From Emticicia aquatilis (lineage in GTDB: Bacteria > Bacteroidota > Bacteroidia > Cytophagales > Spirosomataceae): 64,000 nt of DNA. Below the pieces are notes generated by a model, which saw nothing but the letters and a program-made list of their open reading frames with translations, made no database searches and was not told the DNA's origin. This document shows, one piece after another, positions 28,453 through 37,867 of the stretch. Each line of letters starts with the position of its first letter. Positions within the stretch are counted from its first letter, which is position 1. The stretch covers positions 496,001 through 560,000 of the forward strand of contig NZ_BMKK01000001.1 of the NCBI RefSeq assembly GCF_014644295.1, written 5' to 3'. The position numbers and the translations under genes were made by a program.

Positions 28453-31400
28453 TTAAAAGTTCAAGTTTATACCAATAGTATAGGTTCTTGGTACGGGATA
28501 GTTCGATAAGTCGACACCAGGACTTAGATTTCCTCCATCTCCATTGCCATCACCTTGGGCCGATGTCTCAGGATTTGGCCCACCCCAATATTTAGTAAAT
28601 ATGTACAATTGTTGTACAGATGTATAAATACGAGCTGACTTAAACACTTTATTTGGCTTAGGAATAGTATAGCCAATAGTTACGTTTTTGATAGTGAAGA
28701 AAGAGGCATCTGCCACAAAACGGCTATTCATCCAGTCACGCTCAATACCTGTTACGTTACCACCACCAACGGTTGTTCCGTACATTCCCTTTCCAGGATT
28801 ATCAACTGAGCGAAAACGATATTTAACGCCTTCAACCATATTGAATACCCCATCAAGATTGGCAGTACTATAAATGTGGCGAACCAATAATTGATTGCCT
28901 TGCGAACCTGAGCCTATGATACTTGCATCGAAATTACCATAAGAGAAGTTATTAGTGATACCGTAAGTAAATTTAGGAAAAGGATTACCCATGATTACTC
29001 TATCATCAAAATCGCCACCATTGGTGATAATTCCATCTCCGTTTTGGTCGGTCAGTTTAATACTTCCTACCACCGAACGGCCTGGTACTTGTGGTGAGTT
29101 TTTGAGGTCTTCGGCATTCAAATACACTCCTTGAGCAATATGTCCGTAGAATTGACCAAACGGATAACCTACTTTTGTGATGTGGAAAGTACCATATACA
29201 CGGTCGATACCATCGGCCAGTGCGATTACTTTATTGCGGTTAAACGAAATATTTGCATTTGTACTCCATTTCAATTTTCCTGTTGTATTCTTGGTATTCA
29301 ATGAAAACTCATGTCCCCAAAACTTAATTTCGCCGATATTATCATTAAAATTGCTAAAACCAGCCTCTTGAGCAATCTGAACACTGTAAAGTAAATTTGT
29401 AGTACGTTTATTATAATAGTCATAAACAAACGTAATTCTGTCATTAAACAACCCTAAATCTAAGCCTAAGTCAAATTGCTTAGTGGTTTCCCAACCTAAA
29501 TTATTGTTGGCCAATGTTGTAACCACTGCACCCGGAGCAACAGTATTACCAAAAACAGCATTAACTGTATTGTTAATCAAAGCATAAGGTGTGTAATTAC
29601 CGATGTTGTTATTTCCAACAACACCATAGCTTGTTCTTAGTTTTGCAAATGATATTTTTGGAATTGATTTCAAGAAATTTTCATCCGAAATAACCCAACC
29701 TGCCGAAACTGAAGGGAATGTTCCCCAACGATTATTAGAACCAAAACGAGAAGAACCATCACGACGAACCGAAGCGGTAAACAAATATTTTCCTTTATAA
29801 TTATAAGTTAATCTCGAAAGCAATGATGTTAAAGCCCATTCTTGAACATTAGATTGAGTACCTCCACGGTTGATATTAATTGCTCCCTGAATAGTTGGGA
29901 GACGGTCATCAGCATACGTATCAGCTTGAATACGAGTACCTTCTGCACGGAATCTTTGTTGTGTGAAACCGCCCAAAATTTCAAAACTATGGTCTTTGAT
30001 ACTTTTTGCATAAGTAGCTAAGTTTTCGTTCAACCAAGTCAGGTTTTCAAAATTCTGACGAATAGAAACGGCTGTTGTTGGAATCGCAACGTTGATGGCA
30101 CTTGTAGCCGTTGATGGATTAAAGAAGAAGAATTTATTACGATTCATCTCCACATTAAATGAAGATTTCAACGTCAAGCCTTTGATTGGTTGGTAGGCTA
30201 TATAAGCATTTGAAATCAAGTTCAATGTAGTTGTTTCATTCACTAATTCATTGGCGGCTCTTACCCAGTTAGGGTATGCAAAGATATTTCCTGTACTTGC
30301 AGGGAATCTATTAAATAATGTAAGAGTTTTACCATCTGCTTCATAAATAGGCATTACTGGCCAAGTATGAAGTGCATTGAACAAGATACCCGTTCCTCTA
30401 TCACCGTCAGTTCTTGGCGTATTGTCGAATACATATTGTGGAGCGATATTGAAACCAACTTTCACTTTATCAGAGATGTCATACTCCGAATTCATACGCA
30501 ACGAATATCTTTTGTATTCATTATTAATCACCACGCCTTGCTGATTAAAAACACCCCCAATAAACGATGTTCTTGATTTTTCTTTATTAGATGTTAGTGT
30601 TAGATTATAGCTTTGTACAGGAGCTTTTCTTAATAATGCACCATACCAATCATTGTTTTTGCCTGCGTATTGTGAAGGGTCTTGAAACTCGGCAGGAACT
30701 GGTTGACCAGCATCTGTATAATATTCTTTCTTGAACTGAGCAAATTCTTCAGCAGTGAGCATTTTCACTCTACCTCTCATCGGTACTTCCTGAATACCTG
30801 CAAAAGTACTAAAGCTAACATTTGTACCAGACCTACCTTTTTTGGTAGTGATTAGCACTACACCATTGGCAGCTCGTGAACCATAAAGTGAAGTAGAGGC
30901 TGCATCTTTCAAGATAGAAATATCTTCAATTTCATCTGGATTCATGGCTCCGATACTACCCGTAATAGGGAAACCATCAATTACATAGAGAGGGTCGCTA
31001 CCAGCTGAAACCGAAAGTTGACCACGAATCCTGATATTCATTCCTTGGCCAGGCTTACCTGTGGTTTGATTGATTTGAACACCCGCTAATTGCCCTTGTA
31101 ATTTTTGACCAATTTGCGATACAGGAATATCTTTAATTTCTTTCGACCCAATGGTCTGTACGGCCCCAGTTACGTTTTTCTTTAACTGACTACCGTAGCC
31201 CACTACGACTATTTCGCTCAATAATTTGTCATCGAGAACTAAAGAAACGTTAATCTCTTTTTGACCTGTGTACGCAACCTCGCTGGGAGTGTAACCCACA
31301 AAGCTGAATACTAAAGTTGAATTATTCGGTACATCCAATTTGTAGCTACCATCGGCATCAGACTGTGTGCCTCGATTTATACCTTTGATAGTTACACTCA

Positions 31401-31545
31401 CCCCCACCAATGCTTCGCCATTTTGGCCAGTCACTTTGCCCTTCACTTGTTGGGCAAATGCAAATGAAGTACAAAACAAAGCCAACATCAGCGAAAAAAT
31501 ACTCGCATAGAGTTTTGTTTTGTACAAAGTAAATCTTTGTCTCAT
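28453..31545 (-). CDS. SusC/RagA family TonB-linked outer-membrane protein
   Basis: This 1030-aa protein starts with a signal peptide ending AFAQ. A carboxypeptidase regulatory-like domain follows (GKVTGQNGEALVGVSVTIKG...), then the SusC signature EIVVVGYGSQ and plug domain (IRGQLSVSAGSDPLYVIDGFP). A 22-strand-type barrel ends in aromatic NLNF. It imports the glycan bound by SusD, driven by TonB. As first gene of the minus-strand run it defines the likely promoter region at 31546-31890. Confidence 0.96.
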   Translation of the reverse strand: MRQRFTLYKTKLYASIFSLMLALFCTSFAFAQQVKGKVTGQNGEALVGVSVTIKGINRGTQSDADGSYKLDVPNNSTLVFSFVGYTPSEVAYTGQKEINVSLVLDDKLLSEIVVVGYGSQLKKNVTGAVQTIGSKEIKDIPVSQIGQKLQGQLAGVQINQTTGKPGQGMNIRIRGQLSVSAGSDPLYVIDGFPITGSIGAMNPDEIEDISILKDAASTSLYGSRAANGVVLITTKKGRSGTNVSFSTFAGIQEVPMRGRVKMLTAEEFAQFKKEYYTDAGQPVPAEFQDPSQYAGKNNDWYGALLRKAPVQSYNLTLTSNKEKSRTSFIGGVFNQQGVVINNEYKRYSLRMNSEYDISDKVKVGFNIAPQYVFDNTPRTDGDRGTGILFNALHTWPVMPIYEADGKTLTLFNRFPASTGNIFAYPNWVRAANELVNETTTLNLISNAYIAYQPIKGLTLKSSFNVEMNRNKFFFFNPSTATSAINVAIPTTAVSIRQNFENLTWLNENLATYAKSIKDHSFEILGGFTQQRFRAEGTRIQADTYADDRLPTIQGAININRGGTQSNVQEWALTSLLSRLTYNYKGKYLFTASVRRDGSSRFGSNNRWGTFPSVSAGWVISDENFLKSIPKISFAKLRTSYGVVGNNNIGNYTPYALINNTVNAVFGNTVAPGAVVTTLANNNLGWETTKQFDLGLDLGLFNDRITFVYDYYNKRTTNLLYSVQIAQEAGFSNFNDNIGEIKFWGHEFSLNTKNTTGKLKWSTNANISFNRNKVIALADGIDRVYGTFHITKVGYPFGQFYGHIAQGVYLNAEDLKNSPQVPGRSVVGSIKLTDQNGDGIITNGGDFDDRVIMGNPFPKFTYGITNNFSYGNFDASIIGSGSQGNQLLVRHIYSTANLDGVFNMVEGVKYRFRSVDNPGKGMYGTTVGGGNVTGIERDWMNSRFVADASFFTIKNVTIGYTIPKPNKVFKSARIYTSVQQLYIFTKYWGGPNPETSAQGDGNGDGGNLSPGVDLSNYPVPRTYTIGINLNF

Positions 31546-31890
31546 TTGATTAATGTTTTAGGTTGAAATAGAATGATTATTGATATAAGGATATTTTTCC
31601 TTGATATTATTCAAATATTATTTTTTTTTAAAAATGTACTATCCTGTACTGTACTGTGCTGTATCAAGAAAAAATAGTACTTTTTTAAGTTTTTAGAAAC
31701 AAAAACTCGCAAAAAAGGTGAAGTTTTCTATTTTTGTTTTTGTGCCAATCAAACAATAGTTGCGACAAGAGGGCAAAATTTACCAATAAAAAGGCATTTA
31801 TTTACTCTTTGAACATTAAGTACCCTGTGTTCAATAAATATATTTAAAAAAGTCAATTTTTTTTTAAAATTTTTCAAATACATCATACAC
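31546..31890. other. Divergent regulatory region between SusC and the GyrI-like gene
   Basis: This 345-bp very AT-rich spacer contains the tandem CTGTA array and the GTACTAT/ATAGTAC inverted repeat described separately. No exact TAnnTTTG box was found for SusC; ATAATATTTG (minus strand, near 31610-31620) is one base off. For the forward gene TACTCTTTG near 31815 is also one base off. Confidence 0.5.
31636..31680. promoter_or_regulatory. Candidate operator: tandem CTGTA array inside an inverted repeat
   Basis: GTACTAT (31636-31642) and ATAGTAC (31674-31680) form a perfect 7-bp inverted repeat. Between them lie four tandem 5-bp units, CTGTA, CTGTA, CTGTG, CTGTA (31644-31663). It lies about 95-130 bp upstream of the SusC start, a suitable place for a regulator site. 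Confidence 0.45.
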
Positions 31891-32379
31891 ATGGACGCAC
31901 CAGTAATCAATATTTTAGCACCAAAAACACTCATCGGGAAGAAACTCGAAATGAGTTATATGAATAATCGAACTGGTGAGCTATGGTGTAGTTTCATGCC
32001 ACGAAGAAAAGAAATACACAATCAAATTGGTTCAGAGCTTTACTCAATGCAGATATACAACGGTATCTTTGATTTTAGAAATTTCAATCCAAATGATACC
32101 TTTACAAAATGGGCGGCCGTTGAAGTAAGCGACTTTGAGCAAATTCCCGAAAATATGGAACATTATACCCTAAAAGGAGGGCTTTATGCAGTATTTACTC
32201 ACAAAGGGCCAGCGAGTGCATTTATGCCAACTTTTCAATATATTTTTGAAGAATGGTTGCCGAATTCGGCGTATGAAGTCGATGACCGAGAACATTTTGA
32301 GCTTTTAGGCGAAAAGTATAAAAACGAAAGCCCCGATTCAGAAGAAGAAATTTGGATACCAATAAAACCTCGGTCTTAA
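31891..32379 (+). CDS. GyrI-like small-molecule-binding domain protein
   Basis: A 162-aa single-domain protein of the GyrI-like/AraC effector-binding fold. Recognisable motifs are KWAAVEVSDFEQIPENM, YAVFTHKGPASAF and the C-terminal EEEIWIPIKPRS. Stand-alone members bind small molecules or counter toxic ones; there is no DNA-binding domain here. The stop is 2 nt before the start of the next gene, so the two are probably translationally coupled. Confidence 0.85.
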   Translation: MDAPVINILAPKTLIGKKLEMSYMNNRTGELWCSFMPRRKEIHNQIGSELYSMQIYNGIFDFRNFNPNDTFTKWAAVEVSDFEQIPENMEHYTLKGGLYAVFTHKGPASAFMPTFQYIFEEWLPNSAYEVDDREHFELLGEKYKNESPDSEEEIWIPIKPRS

Positions 32380-32381
32380 AT

Positions 32382-32768
32382 ATGCAAAAACATTCACCAC
32401 TCATCGAAGGCGAAATAGCTGATTATTATCTTGATAAAGACGGAATCCTCTACTCCTACTCAAAAAGTATTAAACGCACCGTAGAGAATATTGGCAGAAA
32501 TGTGGCTTTAGTGAAACAAATCACTGGTAATAAACCCGTTCCGCTATTAATTTATCTAACAGATTCACCAGTACCAGATAAAGCCACTCGCCAATTTTCG
32601 ACAGAACAGCTACCACAAATTTATAAAGCAATGGCGATGGTATCGAAACCGGGGCTTTCGCAGTTGATTATTAGTATTTTGTTCAAGTTTCAGAAGCCTC
32701 CGATTCCAATGAAATCATTTACCGATGACCAAAAAGCCCGTGAATGGTTGGTGCAATTTTTGCTGTAA
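32382..32768 (+). CDS. DUF7793/STAS-like small protein
   Basis: A 128-aa cytoplasmic protein. The ATG at 32382 is preferred to the upstream in-frame TTG at 32352, which would overlap the previous gene. The pattern IADYYLDKDGILYSYSK, RTVENI, VALVKQITGNKPVPLLIYLTD followed by DKATRQF matches the DUF7793 (SpoIIAA/STAS-like) family common in Bacteroidota. Role unknown, possibly regulatory. Confidence 0.75.
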   Translation: MQKHSPLIEGEIADYYLDKDGILYSYSKSIKRTVENIGRNVALVKQITGNKPVPLLIYLTDSPVPDKATRQFSTEQLPQIYKAMAMVSKPGLSQLIISILFKFQKPPIPMKSFTDDQKAREWLVQFLL

Positions 32769-32824
32769 AATCTAAAAAAAAGTAAATTGGCTGTTGATTT
32801 ACACAATTATAATTTATCCATCAT

Positions 32825-35512
32825 ATGAAACGCACAATTATCTGCACTTTTCTTTTTCTGGCATTTCATTTTTCGTTTGCTCAAATTTCGCTTTTCAAAG
32901 ATATAAATACACTTGAAGCCGGGTCAAACCCTGCCAATTTTGTTGAGGCAAATGGTTTGGTATTTTTCACAGTTCAGAGAATTGATGGCTATTATTTATG
33001 GAAAACAGATGGTACAGAAGCAGGCACGAGACAAGTTTCTGAGCAGAAAATCGTAATTAATTTGTTCAACAATACTTTTTCTAATTCCGTAACTAATCTT
33101 TACGTACACAACAACGAGGTGTACTATCAAACCAAAAACGCAAGCACTGGAGTAATTGAACTATGGAAAACCAATGGTACAACTCCTGTCTTGATTCTTA
33201 ATAATTTTACAGGCACACATTTTTTTTCGTATAATAATAACCTTTACTTCTTTGATTTTGCTACCAGTATTTACAAAATAGAAAATAACAATGCCAGCTT
33301 AGTAAAAAGTATTCCAAACGTAACACTTCTTGAAAAAACGGTATTGATGAATAACATCGTCTATTTCTTTGTAAAGGGAAATACTGCCATTGAGGTTTGG
33401 AAAACTGATGGAACAGAAACAGGAACAGTTCAAATTACTACCATTGACAATACAATAGATATCTACTATAATTACAATACAAATGACCCCAAGATTGTAG
33501 GTACTGAAAATCAGATTTTTCTGTTTGTGTATCGAATGCGTAAAGATGAAATAAATAACCTATTGTTATACGATACTGAGCTATGGAGAACTGATGGAAC
33601 AACAACAGGTACAGCATTAATAAAAACAATTCTCACTCAGAATGATTACAGTATAACTTTTTCAGCTAAAAGTCCGACAAAATTTGGTAACAAAATTGTT
33701 TTTAATGAGAGTGGAAAACTCTGGATAAGCGATGGTACTGAAGCCAATACTCAAATTATTAAATCTTTTCAATCAATCTACAACAATCCTTATACTCGGT
33801 CGTATGGAGTATTAAATGATAAATTTTTCTTTTCTGCCCAAGAAAATAATGATTTTGAACTTTGGATTTCAGACGGTACATATACAGGCACTCAATTACT
33901 GAAAGACATCAATCCAAATGAAAGTTCGCTTCCCAATCATTTCGATAAGATAGGAAACAAGGTATTTTTTAGAGCCAATAATAACAATGAACTTTGGAAA
34001 ACCGATGGTACAGTAACAGGAACAGTATTTGTACAAAACATTGCTAAACCTGATGGCTTATCACCTTTCGATATTACTTCTCTCGAATATATATATACTT
34101 CCACCAATCAATTATTTTACAAAAACTATGATGCTCAAAACAACTATGAATTATGGATATACGATGGTGTAAGCAGCAAACTGGTCAAGAATATTGTAAC
34201 CACAAGTTCTAATTCAAATGTCAGCGATAAAAGAGTAAAAATAGGTAATACTTGGTATTTTAGTGCGATTGACCACCAAGGAGCTGAACTTTGGAAATCT
34301 GATGGTACAATAAATGCAACAACAATCGTAAAAGATATTAGTGAAGGAGCATATAGTACTAATATTCGGGAAATGGTGGCCATTGGAAATATTGTTTATT
34401 TTACAGCTAACTCAACTACTGATAGCAAAATGAGACTTTGGCGGTCAGATGGAACCAACACAGGAACTTTTGAAATTCCCCTCAGTAGTGGTCTTCAAGG
34501 CGATATTGGTGTAAATCCTGAAAAACTAACAGTTGTGGGAAACAAACTTTTCTTTAAAGGGCTTTCTACTCAGGGATATCTTTGGGTGAGCGACGGTACA
34601 ATAACAAACACTCGACCCATTAACAACAGAATAATACTTGGTAACTTAAACAATTTGACCCACGTTAATGGAAAACTGTTTTTTACAAACGAACGCTTAT
34701 GGATAAGTGACGGAACGGATGCAGGAACGAAGCTTGTGAGTGAAAACTTCTTTGATACACCAATCTCACCCGTATGTCTGATAGAGTTTCAATCTAAGTT
34801 ATACTTTTTCTCAACTTATACTACTCCTGCTTTCGAATCAGGTACCGCTTTATGGGAGTCGGATGGTACTGTCAATGGGACTAAAATCATCAAAGAATTT
34901 AATGAGTCTGATGATTATCTCACGTCATCTTTTCGACTTTTCTTAGAAAAAAGTACGAATAAATTGTTTTTTAGAGTAAAACCTACGGTATCAACATTTG
35001 ATTTATGGACAAGCGATGGAACAGGAATTGGCACAAATAAGTTAACGACTGTTAATACATTATCAAGTCAAATAAAACAAAGTTTTAGCTCTTTAGGCAA
35101 CAAGTTCTTTATGTTTTTATACTCTTCTGCCGACCGACCTGCTTGGGGTTGGTCTTCTGATGGAACGGTTGACGGCACTCAAATCTTTATTCAAAGAATA
35201 CTTAGAAACACGGGAATAAGCGATGCCAAAGCCTTTAACGGCAAACTTTATTTTGGTATCGACGATGACAGATATGGTCATGAATTATGGTCAACCGATG
35301 GAACTCCGCTGGGTACACAGTTAGCTGGTGAAGTACAGAGTGGTCCAGCAAGTTCTTATGTAAATAGTCTAATGGACTTTTCAGACAAACTGGTCTTCTG
35401 GGGCTATGATAATACGTATGGAATGGAACCCAGATACTTTAACGGACAAATCTGCAAAGAAGAATGTATTCCGTTTCGGGTTATAAAAACTAAAACTCTC
35501 AACCGACAATAG
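32825..35512 (+). CDS. Secreted ELWxxDGTxxGT repeat protein
   Basis: An 895-aa protein with a Sec signal peptide ending SFAQ (residues 1-19) and about 16 repeats of the type xLWx(S/T)DGTxxGT spaced 45-65 residues apart, from YLWKTDGTEAGT near residue 58 to ELWSTDGTPLGT near 820. This repeat is typical of secreted Bacteroidota proteins and likely folds as a beta-propeller. Many homologues end with a type IX secretion sorting domain; here the protein stops soon after the last repeat (CKEECIPFRV...), with no obvious sorting domain. The gene ends 4 bp before the convergent TonB receptor gene. Confidence 0.85.
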   Translation: MKRTIICTFLFLAFHFSFAQISLFKDINTLEAGSNPANFVEANGLVFFTVQRIDGYYLWKTDGTEAGTRQVSEQKIVINLFNNTFSNSVTNLYVHNNEVYYQTKNASTGVIELWKTNGTTPVLILNNFTGTHFFSYNNNLYFFDFATSIYKIENNNASLVKSIPNVTLLEKTVLMNNIVYFFVKGNTAIEVWKTDGTETGTVQITTIDNTIDIYYNYNTNDPKIVGTENQIFLFVYRMRKDEINNLLLYDTELWRTDGTTTGTALIKTILTQNDYSITFSAKSPTKFGNKIVFNESGKLWISDGTEANTQIIKSFQSIYNNPYTRSYGVLNDKFFFSAQENNDFELWISDGTYTGTQLLKDINPNESSLPNHFDKIGNKVFFRANNNNELWKTDGTVTGTVFVQNIAKPDGLSPFDITSLEYIYTSTNQLFYKNYDAQNNYELWIYDGVSSKLVKNIVTTSSNSNVSDKRVKIGNTWYFSAIDHQGAELWKSDGTINATTIVKDISEGAYSTNIREMVAIGNIVYFTANSTTDSKMRLWRSDGTNTGTFEIPLSSGLQGDIGVNPEKLTVVGNKLFFKGLSTQGYLWVSDGTITNTRPINNRIILGNLNNLTHVNGKLFFTNERLWISDGTDAGTKLVSENFFDTPISPVCLIEFQSKLYFFSTYTTPAFESGTALWESDGTVNGTKIIKEFNESDDYLTSSFRLFLEKSTNKLFFRVKPTVSTFDLWTSDGTGIGTNKLTTVNTLSSQIKQSFSSLGNKFFMFLYSSADRPAWGWSSDGTVDGTQIFIQRILRNTGISDAKAFNGKLYFGIDDDRYGHELWSTDGTPLGTQLAGEVQSGPASSYVNSLMDFSDKLVFWGYDNTYGMEPRYFNGQICKEECIPFRVIKTKTLNRQ

Positions 35513-35516
35513 TTTC

Positions 35517-37769
35517 TCAAAAACTCACACTAAAACTCAATTTTGCATTAAATGGAGTTCCGGGTGTAAAATGAATCTCGTTGACGGAGTTAGTTTCATT
35601 CTGCAATCTACTTTCGGTGGCAAATTGGGTTTCTTTCCATTTTGTATTAAAGATATTTTGCACCGAAAGACCAATCGAATAACGATTCTTCGTATAATTC
35701 AATAAAGCATCACTCACAAAATAGCCTTTAGCTACGATGCTATTATCTTCGTTGGCGGGTCTATCTCCAACATAACGATAACGCAGACTTCCACTAAAAC
35801 CTTTGTTGTTTTTGAGTGTTAAGCCTCCAATGCTTGTCCATTTTACGGCCAAAGGAATGAGGTGTTGTCCTTCCGTTTCGCCAATGGCTCTTGGTTTGGC
35901 ATAGTTTACATCGGCATCAAAAAACAAATTTTTCATTAGCTGATAACGCATAGACACATCAAAACCACTTCTTTTTGATTGACCCGAGGGTTCAATCACG
36001 CCCGCATCGCCTACATACACAAACTCTTGATTGAGCCACAAATACCAATAAGCCGCATTGATAACAATTTTCGGAATAGGCTTCCAAATTGTACCTAAAT
36101 CTGAGCCATAAGCAGCAGGCAGAATCTCCAGACCACTTTTCTCCACGACCGCACGGGTATCATTTGAGTGAAAACCCTTACCTACATTCAAATAAAACTG
36201 CAAGTTTTTATTCTTGGTATAATACAAATTCAGTTTAGGAGAAACGATGGAAGCATTGGCTTTGAAAATTGCATTATTCTGCAATTTATCAAGATATTGA
36301 TTTTTAAAGTAATCGAAGCGAAGACCAGCCGTTAATGAAAGCTTAGGGCTTAACTGAATACTCTCATCAATATACGCTCCTGCGTTGGCTTCATTTACAT
36401 CGCCCAATTTGATGCTTTCGAGGAGCGTTGTTTTGTTTTTTGTATGCGAAAGCTCCGAATCTTTTGTCAAATCGTGACGATAATTTACCCCAATATTCAG
36501 TGTTGCTTGTTTGTTTCCTAAACCGTGAGCAATCGAATAATTTGAGTTATATCCCCACAAATTTCTGCCCTCTTTTTGCTTAATTTGGTCGCCGTTGATG
36601 GGGTCTTCCAAGAAAAAAGTAAAGTTTGAAAATAACTCAAAATTATAGTTCGAGTAGAAAACTTGGTTTTTCCAAACATGGTTTCGCTTTGTGAGAGTCA
36701 GAAATTCCGCATTGGCGTTGGTTCGGCTGGTTGTGCCACCTTCATTAGGGTCGATGGCTCCGTAGAAACCAATCAAACCCGACTCAACTGAACGGTCAGG
36801 GATTTGTCCCGAAGCACTCCATTTGCTCCAAAAAGTTGAGGCCGTAAAAGTCAAGCTCGTATTTTTGGTGATATGTCCGTGATATTTCCCCAATAAATTC
36901 AAGCGATTGAAGTTCTGCGGAGCATCAAAATACGCATCAGAGTAGCTATATTCACCTGCCAAATAGGCATTTTGGTTCTTTTCTATTGCTTTTTGTGCTA
37001 AAATATTAACAGCACCCACCAGTCGGTAAGTATTAAATTGTCCGACTTCAACTTTAGCAAAATTTTGTTCCAAGACTTTTTTCGTGCGAAAATTGGCCCA
37101 ACCTGCGGTAGTGAAATTTCCTTTATCGGCATCGTAAAGCCCTTTCTTGAAATCTACGCCATCAATCAATTCGGGAATAATAAAATGAGCATCGGCGTAG
37201 CCCTGCCCGTGTGCATGTGATACCATATTGATTGGCACGCCATCGGCAGTGAGGTTAATATCTGTTCCGTGGTCAATATCAAAACCACGTAAGAAAATCT
37301 GTTCGGCTTTGCCTCCACCTGCGTGTTGGCCGATTACTAAACCAGGTATAATTCTTAAAACTTCTTGCGAGTTGTTGATGGTTCGGAGTTTAATATCCAT
37401 ACTCGAAATAAGTTGCTGATGCTGTGGATTGGCGGCCGAAACCTTTACTTCTTCGAGCGAAAACTCAGCACTTTTCAATGAAAATTCTATTGTGGTCGCC
37501 TCATCTTCTTTTACTATAACTGTCTGATTTTGAGCCACATAACCCATAAACGAAACTTCTACTTTATAAGGAGCAGCCCAAAGGTTATTGATTTGGAAAT
37601 AGCCAGACTCATCAGTGATTACGCCTCGATTTTGCCCTACGAGACTAATACTGGCTCCTCTGATAGGTTGTTTGGTTTGAGCATCAGTCACCTTACCTAC
37701 TATACTCCCGAGATGGGCAAATGCTGTTGAAGTTGATAGGAAAAAGAAAATATATTTAAAGATTTTCAT
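35517..37769 (-). CDS. TonB-dependent receptor with carboxypeptidase-like N-domain
   Basis: A 750-aa outer-membrane receptor: signal peptide ending AFAH, a CarboxypepD_reg-like domain (GSIVGKVTDAQTKQPIRGAS), a plug (IIPGLVIGQHAGGGKAEQIFLRGFDIDHG) and a beta-barrel ending KLSFSVSF. The plug contains the His-rich stretch MVSHAHGQGYADAH. It is the last gene of a DUF3500 - HupE/UreJ - receptor cluster. The HupE partner suggests uptake of a metal such as nickel, cobalt or copper; this is inference. Confidence 0.9.
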   Translation of the reverse strand: MKIFKYIFFFLSTSTAFAHLGSIVGKVTDAQTKQPIRGASISLVGQNRGVITDESGYFQINNLWAAPYKVEVSFMGYVAQNQTVIVKEDEATTIEFSLKSAEFSLEEVKVSAANPQHQQLISSMDIKLRTINNSQEVLRIIPGLVIGQHAGGGKAEQIFLRGFDIDHGTDINLTADGVPINMVSHAHGQGYADAHFIIPELIDGVDFKKGLYDADKGNFTTAGWANFRTKKVLEQNFAKVEVGQFNTYRLVGAVNILAQKAIEKNQNAYLAGEYSYSDAYFDAPQNFNRLNLLGKYHGHITKNTSLTFTASTFWSKWSASGQIPDRSVESGLIGFYGAIDPNEGGTTSRTNANAEFLTLTKRNHVWKNQVFYSNYNFELFSNFTFFLEDPINGDQIKQKEGRNLWGYNSNYSIAHGLGNKQATLNIGVNYRHDLTKDSELSHTKNKTTLLESIKLGDVNEANAGAYIDESIQLSPKLSLTAGLRFDYFKNQYLDKLQNNAIFKANASIVSPKLNLYYTKNKNLQFYLNVGKGFHSNDTRAVVEKSGLEILPAAYGSDLGTIWKPIPKIVINAAYWYLWLNQEFVYVGDAGVIEPSGQSKRSGFDVSMRYQLMKNLFFDADVNYAKPRAIGETEGQHLIPLAVKWTSIGGLTLKNNKGFSGSLRYRYVGDRPANEDNSIVAKGYFVSDALLNYTKNRYSIGLSVQNIFNTKWKETQFATESRLQNETNSVNEIHFTPGTPFNAKLSFSVSF

Positions 37770-37867
37770 TAAATTGTGTTTGCTATGAAGTGTGTTTAAA
37801 GCACAAAATAAAGCATCGAATATCTATTAGAAAACTTTTCTTGACTAAAATACTTAGAAAACATTTT

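Noticed and set aside
9618-31545. Calling the locus an L-rhamnose pathway
   Set aside because: Only the aldolase/SDR points to rhamnose; isomerase and kinase are absent, while DUF1080 and Gfo/Idh/MocA genes point to an oxidative route.
35517-37769. Assigning the TonB receptor to SusC
   Set aside because: It is too short, lacks the SusC signature and has no SusD partner; the HupE/DUF3500 context differs.
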